A stretch of 7,848 nt of DNA from NCBI GenBank assembly GCA_037387425.1, contig JARRLC010000147.1, forward strand, positions 1 to 7,848, in the 5' to 3' direction. Of the stretch, positions 1-6,658 are shown piece by piece; within the stretch, counting starts at the first letter, position 1; the number at the start of each line of letters is the position of its first letter. The position numbers and the translations under genes were made by a program. Under the pieces are notes generated by a model. It had not been told where the DNA came from and made no database searches. It was given only the letters and a program-made list of their open reading frames with translations. This DNA comes from JARRLC01 sp037387425. Lineage in GTDB: Bacteria > Pseudomonadota > Alphaproteobacteria > Rhizobiales > Rhodomicrobiaceae.

Positions 1-62
1 ACTTCTTTTCCCATCGCAGTTCCACGGGCGCGGGAGGTCTCGCACCCTTTGCTGAAAATGCT
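1..62 (-). repeat. Inverted, edge-truncated copy of a 65-bp intergenic repeat
   Basis: Read on the minus strand, this segment begins AGCATTTTCAGCAAA, has GCGAGACCTCCCGCG in the middle and ends near AAAAGAAGT. It therefore matches, base for base over most of its length, the two tandem units at 2431-2560, in opposite orientation. The window edge removes about the last three bases. The palindromic ends seen in the first tandem copy (GCATTTTCA and TGAAAATGC) are degraded here to GCATTTTCA and TGGAACTGC. The copy abuts the stop codon of the neighbouring hydrolase gene. The repeat is visible directly; assignment to a rhizobial mosaic-element type family is inference. Confidence 0.8.
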
Positions 63-1037
63 CTAAAGCCCAATGCGGCTTTCGCTCAACGTGCGGTTCG
101 ACCCCGGAATATACGCATCAAACGCCGCCCAGAACTGGTCGCGCAGCTCATCGCGCTCTTGCAGAATTTCGTGCCGCGCGCCGGAAATGACGATATGCTT
201 ACAGTTCTTCATGCGCATCGCCAGGCTTTCGGTTGCGTGCGTTGAGACCGCTTTGTCATTCCCGGCAGCGACGATCAGTATCGGCGTTTTAACTGACACC
301 GGAAACGTGTGCGAGTTGATATGCATAATGGAACGGCTGGCGGCTTGCACCCAGCCCACCGTCGGCGAGCCGATGCCAAGCTGCGGAGCCGTTTGCAAAA
401 CATCGCGAACGCGCTCGTAACGCAGCCGGTCGCTGGTAAGGCGCGTTTCATCGAATGGTGCTGTTTCAGACAATGTGCTGCTTCCCCTCGGCACATAGAA
501 ATCGCCCTGTCCGAGAAGCACGCGCGCTTCGATGCGGAAGCGCTTGAACGACGCGGGCGTCAACTCCGGCATGGTGTCGATCAACGGCGCACTGAGAATG
601 AGCCTGTCAAACCAGCAAACCCGCGTGACAGCAGAGCGCAAAAGCACATGAGCACCCATCGAATGCGCCATGCCGAAGAAAGGGGCCGGGCAATCAGATA
701 GCACGATGTCGTTCATGAACTGGCGCAGATCGTTGTAATAATCGTTGAAGTCTTCCACGTGTCCTTTACGCGGATTGCGCAACAGACGGTCGGAACCGCC
801 TTGCCCGCGCCAGTCCATCATGGCTACGGCGAAGCCTCGCCGTCTGAGGTCGGTGACGGTCTCGAAATATTTCTCAATGAACTCAGCGCGCCCCGTGAAC
901 AGACAAATCGTGCCTCGCCGTTCTTCGGCCGTGCGTTGCCATAAGGCATAGCGGATGTTGCAGCCGTCGCGTCCAACGAAGCTTCCCACCGTTGCGCCGC
1001 TCGGCACCGGGTTACGTGCTATGCCCACAAGTTCCAT
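63..1037 (-). CDS. Alpha/beta hydrolase, lysophospholipase L2 (PldB)-like
   Basis: A 324-residue serine hydrolase of the alpha/beta fold, probably cytoplasmic since no signal peptide is visible. The nucleophile elbow is GMAHSMG with Ser126. The acid is probably Asp261 in AAGNDKAV and the histidine His289 in GARHE, so the triad is complete and in the usual order. MDWRGQGGSD near residues 74-83 is the strand and oxyanion-loop segment typical of lysophospholipase and monoacylglycerol-lipase relatives. The true substrate cannot be read from sequence; PldB-type lysophospholipids are the best guess. I chose ATG at 1037, with AAGGA at 1051-1047 nine bases upstream; a TTG at 1040 is possible. The gene starts 12 bases after the ispG stop, whose TAA overlaps the ribosome-binding site, so the two are probably cotranscribed. 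The TAG stop sits exactly at the boundary of the 1-62 repeat. Confidence 0.88.
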   Translation of the reverse strand: MELVGIARNPVPSGATVGSFVGRDGCNIRYALWQRTAEERRGTICLFTGRAEFIEKYFETVTDLRRRGFAVAMMDWRGQGGSDRLLRNPRKGHVEDFNDYYNDLRQFMNDIVLSDCPAPFFGMAHSMGAHVLLRSAVTRVCWFDRLILSAPLIDTMPELTPASFKRFRIEARVLLGQGDFYVPRGSSTLSETAPFDETRLTSDRLRYERVRDVLQTAPQLGIGSPTVGWVQAASRSIMHINSHTFPVSVKTPILIVAAGNDKAVSTHATESLAMRMKNCKHIVISGARHEILQERDELRDQFWAAFDAYIPGSNRTLSESRIGL

Positions 1038-1049
1038 CAAGTGTTATCC

Positions 1050-2290
1050 TTATTCCGCCGCGTGCGTATGTTTTCGCTCGTCACGCCCGAAACGCGTTTT
1101 GATGTAGTCTTCTACCAGTGTTTTGAATTCGTCTGCAATGCTTAGGCCGCGCAAGGTAACCGCCTTTTCCCCGTCGATGAACACCGGCGCTGAGGGCGTT
1201 TCGCCCGTACCCGGCAGGCTGATGCCGATATCGGCGTGCTTCGATTCGCCGGGGCCATTGACGATGCACCCCATAACCGCAACGGTGAGCGTCTCTACGC
1301 CGGGATAGAGCTTGCGCCACTCTGGCATACTCTGGGCGATGTGGGTCTGAATATCGTGCGCCAGCTCCTGGAAAACGGTGCTGGTGGTGCGTCCACAGCC
1401 CGGACATGACGTTACCACAGGCACGAACGAGCGCAGCCCCATGGTTTGCAAAACCTGCTGGGCAACTTCAACCTCGCGGGTGCGGGCTTCGCCAGGCGCG
1501 GGCGTCAGCGAAACGCGGATGGTGTCGCCGATCCCCTGTTGCAGCAGAATGGCGAGCCCCGCTGTGGAGGCCACGATGCCTTTCGTGCCCATGCCCGCCT
1601 CAGTCAGGCCGAGATGCAGCGCGTAATTCCCGCGTTCGGCGAGCATCTGGTAGACGCTCACGAGGTCTTGCACAGCGCTGACTTTCGCGGAAAGGATAAT
1701 GCGCCGAGTTCTTCGGCGCGCGCCGCGCTGACCAGCGTCGATTGCACAATAGCTTCGCGCAGCACGGCGGGAGGCTCAAGTGGTGCGGCGCTCGTGGCGT
1801 TTTCGTCCATCAGACGGGTGAGAAGCTCTTGATCGAGGCTTCCCCAGTTGACGCCGATGCGCACGGGCTTATCGTATTTCAGCGCCAGTTCCACGATGCT
1901 GGAGAACTGGCGGTCACGCTTATCGCGAAAACCCACATTCCCCGGATTGATGCGGTATTTGTCGAGCGCCTCGGCGCAGGCCGGATGCGCACTAAGCAAC
2001 GCATGCCCGTTATAGTGGAAATCGCCTATGAGCGGCACGTTCACGCCTTTAGCCGCCAGCCGGTCGCGGATGTGGGGAACGGCGCTTGCGGCTTCCTCGC
2101 GGTCCACGGTGAAGCGCACCATTTCTGAGCCCGCTGCCGCTAGCTCGGAGATTTGCTGCACGGTAGCGTCAATATCGGCGGTGTCGGTGTTGGTCATCGA
2201 CTGCACGACGATGGGCGCGTTGCCGCCAACGGTGACGTTGCCGACTTTAACGGCCTGTGTGGTGCGCCGTGACGCGTGGGCTTGGTGCAT
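1050..2290 (-). pseudogene. ispG: ispG (gcpE), 4-hydroxy-3-methylbut-2-enyl diphosphate synthase, split by a frameshift
   Basis: IspG converts MEcPP to HMBPP with a [4Fe-4S] cluster in the MEP pathway. The N-terminal half starts at ATG 2290 (MHQAHASRR) and carries VKVGNVTVGGNAPIVVQSMT, GDFHYNGH and RINPGNVG. It reads in frame to EELG (about 196 codons, to 1703), then runs to a stop as ALSFPRKSALCKTS. The C-terminal half continues in another frame from IILSAKVSAVQDL (1700) to TAA at 1050 (216 codons). It keeps the cluster ligands: SCPGC, CIVNGPGE with its Cys and Glu. Combined length, about 412 codons plus a missing linker, fits the family. Between EELG and IILS, relatives have a few residues usually ending in Arg, and the leftover bases GC before ATT could be the end of a CGC codon. 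The lesion could thus be about 13 bp lost, or one base in a naturally shorter linker. Either the gene is inactive, another copy or pathway exists, or this is a sequence error. Identity is certain; inactivation is not. Confidence 0.93.
1701..1719. other. Perfect hairpin at the ispG frameshift
   Basis: GCGCCGA (1701-1707) and TCGGCGC (1713-1719) form a perfect 7-bp inverted repeat around the loop GTTCT. The reading frame of ispG breaks at the edge of this hairpin, near 1700-1703. A GC-rich hairpin can promote either a real replication-slippage deletion or a local sequencing or assembly fault. The structure is seen directly; its causal role is inference. Confidence 0.6.
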
Positions 2291-2297
2291 GTGGTGG

Positions 2298-2302
2298 CTC
2301 CT
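2298..2302 (-). promoter_or_regulatory. Shine-Dalgarno AGGAG of ispG
   Basis: On the minus strand AGGAG lies seven bases before ATG 2290. This decides the ispG start as MHQAHASRR rather than the farther upstream in-frame ATGs near 2322, 2338 or 2413, none of which has a comparable site. The chosen start also puts the conserved VKVGNVTVGG segment a normal distance from the N-terminus. Confidence 0.75.
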
Positions 2303-2318
2303 GCTGCGTTCCTGTCGC

Positions 2319-2349
2319 ATTATATGCGATGGATGCATCGGAATATCAA
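2319..2349 (-). promoter_or_regulatory. Candidate sigma-70-type promoter of the ispG operon
   Basis: On the minus strand there is a perfect TATAAT (2324-2319) about 30 bases before the ispG start, preceded by TTGATA (2349-2344), one mismatch from TTGACA. The 19-base spacer is longer than the usual 17, which lowers confidence. It lies between the repeat cluster and the gene, where the operon promoter is expected. Confidence 0.4.
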
Positions 2350-2430
2350 ATTCGCGAGAAACCAGCCACAAACAAAAGCAAGAGTTTGTGAAAAGGGCGT
2401 ATGAAACACACAAGGCTGGCAGAGTTTAAA

Positions 2431-2560
2431 AGCATTTTCAGCAAAGGTTGCGAGACCTCCCGCGCTCGTGAAAATGCGATCAAGTAAGAAGTTAGAGCAT
2501 TTTCAGCAAAAGTTGCAAGACTTCCCGCGCTCGTGGCAATGCGATGGGTTAAGAAGTTAG
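2431..2560 (+). repeat. Two tandem copies of a 65-bp intergenic repeat
   Basis: Units start with AGCATTTTCAGCAAA at 2431 and 2496, and a third AGCAT at 2561 begins the adjoining palindrome, giving a period of exactly 65 bases. Both copies share AGAC[C/T]TCCCGCGCTCGTG in the middle and TAAGAAGTTAG at the end. In copy 1, GCATTTTCA (2432-2440) and TGAAAATGC (2469-2477) are perfect inverted arms, with an inner CGAG/CTCG pair. In copy 2 the right arm has decayed to TGGCAATGC. The opposite-strand copy at 1-62 shows this is a dispersed family. It resembles rhizobial intergenic mosaic elements (RIME) in its TTTCAGCAAAAGT core; that affiliation is inference. Confidence 0.88.
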
Positions 2561-2597
2561 AGCATCTTACCGATCCAGTTAGATCGGAAAACGCTCT
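2559..2597. repeat. 39-bp nested palindrome, RIME-like module
   Basis: AGAGC (2559-2563) pairs with GCTCT (2593-2597), and CCGATC (2570-2575) pairs with GATCGG (2582-2587) around the loop CAGTTA. It is fused directly to the end of the second 65-bp unit, as a third module of a mosaic. Palindromes of the form AGAGCATTTTCCGAT...ATCGGAAAATGCTCT are common between genes in Hyphomicrobiales. It lies downstream of the lipoprotein gene and could also act as a transcript end, but it has no T-tract. Confidence 0.7.
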
Positions 2598-2639
2598 AAG
2601 CAAAATCCGCCTATAAGAGCTGTAGTCTCAAAATCTGAG

Positions 2640-2657
2640 GGCGCACGCACTTGCGCC
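2640..2657. other. Small inverted repeat after the lipoprotein stop codon
   Basis: GGCGCA (2640-2645) and TGCGCC (2652-2657) form a perfect 6-bp stem with a six-base loop, starting two bases past the lipoprotein stop on the minus strand. The following minus-strand sequence (CTCAGATTTTGAG) has only a short T-run some bases away, so it is at best a weak terminator. Confidence 0.35.
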
Positions 2658-2659
2658 AA

Positions 2660-3313
2660 TCAAGTCTGTGGTTTAGGCAGCGCGTCGAGATTTTTCAGGT
2701 ACCATTTATCGGCTTCGACGATGGCCGGATTTTCGCCGTTCGGACCGATCCACGAATCCACGGCCCATTTCTTTTTGTTGCTGGTTTCCCACAACACCGC
2801 CGTCCAGTGCGGCCAGTTGGAAACGCCACCCAGCAGAACATTGCCGCGTGAAAACGGACGCCCAACAGTGTGGTGTTTCAACAGCTTGTTCTTTTCCAGG
2901 ATGGTCAGATAGCTGGTGGTATTGGTGGCTTCGTCCACGCAATCTTGCTGGCTGGGATCGCCGGAGCCGTCATAGTCCATCCCCGGACGGTCGTTCTTGG
3001 TGCCGACCTTTGTTCCCGCGTAGGTCTCCATCCAGCCGATGGCATATGCGACGGCGCGGCGTTCTTCAGCGGCGGTGTCGGCCTTCTTGGTCTTGCGCAT
3101 CAGCTTGGCGATCGCCTTGATCTGCTTCTGACCAAATTTGAGCGGCGTTTGCTTCTGGCAGCCATAGGCGTGACACACGTAAACTGTGTTGCCTTTGGGC
3201 GCGCGGGTTTGAAACTCCTGGTAGTGGGAAACAGGCGGTCCATCGCGTTCATAGGTGCAGGCGGCAAGCCCCAATCCAGAGAGAAGAATTGCTAGCGTTA
3301 CGTTTATTTTCAT
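2660..3313 (-). CDS. Predicted lipoprotein, possible transglutaminase-like cysteine-peptidase fold
   Basis: I do not recognise the family by name. The 217-residue product begins MKINVTLAILLSGLGLAAC, a compact lipoprotein signal with lipobox LAAC and lipidation at Cys19. The mature protein should be anchored in the periplasm. A Cys pair VCHAYGC (47 and 52) could form a disulfide. A basic helical stretch, QKQIKAIAKLMRKTKK (62-77), follows. The second half has DCVDEATNTTSYL (Cys125), NWPHWTAVLW (His169) and KKWAVDSWIG (Asp186). This Cys-His-Asp order and spacing recalls bacterial transglutaminase-like cysteine proteinases, but that is inference. An upstream ATG at 3352 would add MVARKTQIARAKT; neither start has a clear Shine-Dalgarno, and I prefer 3313 because it gives a standard lipoprotein signal. 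The gene is a singleton, divergent from trmFO. Confidence 0.85.
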   Translation of the reverse strand: MKINVTLAILLSGLGLAACTYERDGPPVSHYQEFQTRAPKGNTVYVCHAYGCQKQTPLKFGQKQIKAIAKLMRKTKKADTAAEERRAVAYAIGWMETYAGTKVGTKNDRPGMDYDGSGDPSQQDCVDEATNTTSYLTILEKNKLLKHHTVGRPFSRGNVLLGGVSNWPHWTAVLWETSNKKKWAVDSWIGPNGENPAIVEADKWYLKNLDALPKPQT

Positions 3314-3432
3314 TGTTTTTGCCCGCGCTATTTGTGTTTTTCTTGCCACCATCTACTTATATATCACTCGGACCTGAGATTTGAGAAGCTGGCTCTTGAC
3401 GCCGTGCATGTTTTAGCCGAAGTCGTCGCAGC

Positions 3433-4860
3433 ATGGCAACATCAGTAAAACCCATACACATTATTGGAGCTGGACTGGCGGGATCGGAAGCCGCCTGGCA
3501 GGCTGCGAACGCGGGCGTGCCAGTCGTCTTGCACGAAATGCGCCCCGAACGCCAAACCGAAGCCCACAAGACGGATGCATGCGCTGAGCTGGTCTGTTCC
3601 AACTCGTTCCGCTCTGACGATGCCGAGCTCAACGCCGTTGGCCTTCTGCATGAGGAAATGCGCCGCTGCGGCTCGCTGATCATGGCGACGGCGGATACCC
3701 ACAAGCTGCCAGCCGGGGGCGCTCTTGCCGTTGACCGCGAGGGCTTTGCCGCTGAGGTGAGCGCTCGGCTTGCCGCCCACAGCCAAGTGACGCTGGAGCG
3801 CAGCGAAGTGACAGACCTGCCGCCGGAAGATTGGGACAATGTGATTATCGCCACAGGTCCGCTCACCTCGCCTGCATTGTCGGCGGCCATCCAGGCACTA
3901 ACCGGTGAAGACTCGCTGTCGTTTTTCGACGCCATCGCGCCGATTGTCACCGCTGAGAGCATCGACATGGGCGTGTGCTGGATGCAATCGCGCTACGACA
4001 AGCCGGGGCCGGGCGGCACGGGGGCGGATTACATCAACTGCCCGCTTAACGCCCAGCAATATGAAGCGTTCATCGCCGCGCTTTTGGCCGCGGAAAAGAC
4101 CGAGTTTCGCGATTGGGAGCGCAAGACGCCATATTTTGACGGCTGTCTGCCTATCGAGGTGATGGCGGCGCGCGGGGCCGAAACCCTGCGCTTCGGGCCG
4201 ATGAAGCCGGTGGGGCTCACCAATCCGCATAAACCGGATGAGCGTCCTTACGCAGTGGTGCAGCTCCGCCAGGACAATGCGCTCGGCACGCTGTGGAACA
4301 TGGTTGGCTTTCAGACCAAAATGCGACATGGCGAGCAACCGCGCGTTTTCCGCATGATTCCGGGGCTGGAGAATGCCGAGTTCGCGCGGCTCGGCGGTGT
4401 GCACCGCAACACGTTCCTCAATAGCCCGAAATTGCTGGACGCGCAGCTGCGTCTGAAGGCTGCGCCGCGTTTGCGGTTTGCTGGGCAGGTGACAGGCGTG
4501 GAGGGCTATGTCGAATCGGCGGCGGTCGGGCTTCTGGCAGGGCGTTTTGCTGCTGCTGAGCGTCTGGGGGATGATTTGACGCCGCCTCCGCTGACGACCG
4601 CGCTTGGCGCGCTTATTGGGCACATCACGGGCGGGCATCTGGCAGGGGAGGAAAGCGGCACGCGCAGCTTCCAGCCGATGAACGTCAATTTCGGGTTGTT
4701 TCCGCCGGTTGGCGCGATGAAAGCTGAGGATGGCAAGCGCCTCAAAGGCAAAGAAAAGGCTATGGCGAAGAAGCGCGCGTTTACGTCGCGGGCGCTGGCG
4801 GATTTAGAGCGCTTTTCTGCGACACGGCCGCGATGCTTGCCTGATCGCGGCCAAACATGA
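3433..4860 (+). CDS. trmFO: TrmFO, methylenetetrahydrofolate--tRNA-(uracil-5-)-methyltransferase
   Basis: TrmFO methylates U54 of the tRNA T-loop, using 5,10-methylenetetrahydrofolate as carbon donor and FAD/NAD(P)H as reductant, in the cytoplasm. The 475-residue product opens with the FAD-binding motif IIGAGLAGSEAAWQ (residues 9-22). AELVCSNSFRSD places Cys55 at the known functional Cys of the family, and YFDGCLPIEVMAARG places Cys238 at the second. FGPMKPVGL, LWNMVGFQTKM, GQVTGVEGYVESAAVG (351-366) and GGHLAGEE with NVNFGLFPP complete the family signature. The ATG start lies close to the FAD motif, as is usual; no good Shine-Dalgarno is visible. The end is odd: after AFTSRALADLERF the last dozen residues (ATRPRCLPDRGQT) are encoded by the first unit of the 38-bp repeat array, so the original stop was probably lost or overwritten. 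The gene is convergent with pccB. Confidence 0.96.
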   Translation: MATSVKPIHIIGAGLAGSEAAWQAANAGVPVVLHEMRPERQTEAHKTDACAELVCSNSFRSDDAELNAVGLLHEEMRRCGSLIMATADTHKLPAGGALAVDREGFAAEVSARLAAHSQVTLERSEVTDLPPEDWDNVIIATGPLTSPALSAAIQALTGEDSLSFFDAIAPIVTAESIDMGVCWMQSRYDKPGPGGTGADYINCPLNAQQYEAFIAALLAAEKTEFRDWERKTPYFDGCLPIEVMAARGAETLRFGPMKPVGLTNPHKPDERPYAVVQLRQDNALGTLWNMVGFQTKMRHGEQPRVFRMIPGLENAEFARLGGVHRNTFLNSPKLLDAQLRLKAAPRLRFAGQVTGVEGYVESAAVGLLAGRFAAAERLGDDLTPPPLTTALGALIGHITGGHLAGEESGTRSFQPMNVNFGLFPPVGAMKAEDGKRLKGKEKAMAKKRAFTSRALADLERFSATRPRCLPDRGQT

Positions 4861-5002
4861 AATAAACGCGATGCTCGTCTGATCGCGGCCAAGCATGAAA
4901 TAAACGCGATGCTCATCTGATCGCGGCCAGACATAAAATGAACGTGATACTTGTCTGATCGCGTCGAAATATGAAGTAGACGCGATGCTTGTCTGATCGC
5001 GA
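4827..5002 (+). repeat. Array of five 38-bp tandem repeats, each with a hairpin
   Basis: The motif CGATGCT (or TGATACT in copy 4) starts at 4831, 4869, 4907, 4945 and 4983, an exact 38-base period; the fifth unit is cut after its hairpin. Each unit holds CGCGAT, a nine-base loop of the type GCTTGTCTG, then ATCGCG, followed by a linker resembling GCCAAACATGAAATAAA. Copy 1 has the longest stem, GGCCGCGAT/ATCGCGGCC, 9 bp and perfect. Copies 2, 3 and 5 keep 6 bp. Copy 4 reads CGTGAT/ATCGCG, which still pairs in plus-strand RNA through one G-U. The array fills the gap between convergent trmFO and pccB, and its first unit runs into the trmFO reading frame. There is no T-tract after the hairpins. 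It is not a CRISPR: no unique spacers. Confidence 0.9.
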
Positions 5003-5024
5003 ATAGCGATTATGCCACCAGCCA

Positions 5025-6557
5025 TTACAGTGGAATGTTATCGTGCTTTTTCCACGGGTTCTCGACCGTCTTATTCCGCAGCATGGCTAGTGCGCGGGCA
5101 ATGCGCGTGCGGGTGTGACGCGGACGAATCACCTCGTCGATATAGCCGCGCTCGGCGGCCACAAATGGATTGGCGAAACGGTCCTGATATTCCGTGATGC
5201 GTGCGGCAATTTTCTCCGGGTCGCTCAAATCGGCGCGATAGAGGATTTCAGCCGCGCCTTTCGGTCCCATCACCGCAATTTCCGCCGAAGGCCAAGCGTA
5301 ATTCACGTCGCCGCGGATGTGCTTTGACGACATCACATCATATGCGCCGCCATACGCCTTGCGGGTGATGACGGTCACCTTCGGTATGGTGGCTTCGGCG
5401 AACGCGAACAGCAGCTTGGCGCCGTGCTTGATCAGCCCGCCATATTCCTGCGCGGTGCCGGGCAGAAAGCCGGGGACATCCACGAATGTCACCACAGGGA
5501 TGTTGAAGCAGTCGCAGAACCGCACGAAGCGCGCGCCCTTGCGGCTGGCGTCGGCGTCAAGCACGCCCGCGAGCACCATGGGCTGATTGGCGACGAAACC
5601 CACCGTGCGCCCCTCAATACGGCCAAACCCGGTCACGATATTGCGGGCGAACGCTTCCTGGATTTCAAAAAAGTCGCCTTCATCCGCAACTTTCAGGATC
5701 AGTTCGCGTATGTCATATGGTTTGTTCGGGTTATCCGGAACAAGCGTGTCGAGTGAGATTTCCTCGCGGTCAAACGGATCTTTGGTGGGAAGCTCAGGCA
5801 CACCGGCAAGGTTGTTCGAGGGCAGAAAGTCCATCAACCGACGCATTTGCAACAGACATTCCACGTCGTTCTCATAAGCGCGGTCGGCGATAGACGACTT
5901 CGTGCAGTGAACGCTGGCGCCCCCCAGATTCTCGGCGGTGACTTCCTCGTTCGTGACCGTCTTTACCACGTCCGGCCCGGTGACGAACATGTAGCTGGTA
6001 TCCTTCACCATGAAGATGAAGTCGGTCATCGCGGGGGAATAAACGTCGCCGCCAGCGCACGGCCCCATGATCACCGAAATCTGCGGAATAACGCCCGATG
6101 CCAGCACATTGCGCAAGAAAACCTCGCCATATCCGCCGAGCGCCGCCACGCCCTCCTGGATGCGCGCGCCGCCCGCATCAAACAGCCCGATGATGGGGGC
6201 GCGGTTGCGCACGGCCATGTCCTGGATCTTGGTGATTTTCTGGGCGTGCGCCTCCGACAGCGAGCCGCCGAACACGGTGAAATCCTTGGCGAAAATATAA
6301 ACCGTGCGCCCGTTGATGGTGCCCCAGCCCGTCACCACGCCATCGCCAGGAATTTTCGTCGCATCCATGCCGAAATCGGCACAGCGATGCTCGACATACA
6401 TGCCATATTCCTCAAACGAGCCGTCGTCGAGCAGCAGCTCAATGCGCTCGCGAGCGGTGAGCTTGCCGCGCGTGTGCTGCGCGTCGATGCGTCTTTGGCC
6501 GCCACCCAGGCGGGCTTCGGCGCGACGGCGTTCGAGTTCGTTGATGACGTGTTTCAT
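5025..6557 (-). CDS. pccB: Propionyl-CoA carboxylase beta (carboxyltransferase) subunit
   Basis: This 510-residue subunit transfers carboxyl from carboxybiotin to propionyl-CoA, giving methylmalonyl-CoA, in a complex with a biotin-carrying alpha subunit that is not in this window. The start MKHVINELERRR and HTRGKLTARERIELLLDDGSF (28-48) are typical of the family. The N-terminal crotonase-like half has KDFTVFGGSLSE and GLFDAGGARIQEG with the first oxyanion-hole glycines (129-136), then GPCAGGDVYSPAM. The C-terminal half has FVDVPGFLPG (358-367) and the second oxyanion-hole region RKAYGGAYDVMSSK (399-412). Asp407 appears to match the residue tied to propionyl preference in Streptomyces PccB. 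The C-terminus ENPWKKHDNIPL is also typical. ATG 6557 has only a weak CGAG site; a TTG at 6632 would add 25 non-conserved residues and is rejected. The length matches the family, with no defect. Confidence 0.95.
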   Translation of the reverse strand: MKHVINELERRRAEARLGGGQRRIDAQHTRGKLTARERIELLLDDGSFEEYGMYVEHRCADFGMDATKIPGDGVVTGWGTINGRTVYIFAKDFTVFGGSLSEAHAQKITKIQDMAVRNRAPIIGLFDAGGARIQEGVAALGGYGEVFLRNVLASGVIPQISVIMGPCAGGDVYSPAMTDFIFMVKDTSYMFVTGPDVVKTVTNEEVTAENLGGASVHCTKSSIADRAYENDVECLLQMRRLMDFLPSNNLAGVPELPTKDPFDREEISLDTLVPDNPNKPYDIRELILKVADEGDFFEIQEAFARNIVTGFGRIEGRTVGFVANQPMVLAGVLDADASRKGARFVRFCDCFNIPVVTFVDVPGFLPGTAQEYGGLIKHGAKLLFAFAEATIPKVTVITRKAYGGAYDVMSSKHIRGDVNYAWPSAEIAVMGPKGAAEILYRADLSDPEKIAARITEYQDRFANPFVAAERGYIDEVIRPRHTRTRIARALAMLRNKTVENPWKKHDNIPL

Positions 6558-6658
6558 TTTGGCTCGTTTCCGTTGCGGTGCGGGGCTGGAGCGGCTAACG
6601 CGCAGCGATAGCGCCCGATCATACACCGCCAAATGGCAGTATCTATTTGTTTTAGCAT

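Larger units (their letters stand above)
2291..2659. other. Intergenic stretch between the lipoprotein gene and ispG
   Basis: No coding signal is convincing in these 369 bases. From right to left on the map they hold a small inverted repeat after the lipoprotein stop (2640-2657), a 39-bp palindrome (2559-2597), two tandem 65-bp repeats (2431-2560), and the ispG promoter and ribosome-binding site. The extended ORF reading through part of it upstream of ispG starts with MCVSYALF and looks like non-coding sequence in frame. Confidence 0.7.

Noticed and set aside
2291..2413. N-terminal extension of IspG from ATG 2413
   Set aside because: The added residues MCVSYALFTNSC... overlap the promoter candidate and resemble no IspG; AGGAG before ATG 2290 sets the start.
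63..2430. Composite transposon bounded by the 65-bp inverted repeats
   Set aside because: There is no transposase and no visible target-site duplication, and the repeat resembles common intergenic mosaic elements; kept only as a finding about genome rearrangement.
3898..4638. Long minus-strand ORF opposite trmFO (246 codons)
   Set aside because: It is a shadow frame over a well-conserved gene, rich in Arg and His, without family features. The same applies to the plus-strand ORF at 5847-6611 opposite pccB.
4827..5002. CRISPR array
   Set aside because: The whole 38-base period is repeated with small drift; there are no unique spacers, no leader and no cas genes.
6558..6632. N-terminal extension of PccB from TTG 6632
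   Set aside because: The 25 extra residues are not typical of the family, and MKHVINELERRR is a normal PccB start.
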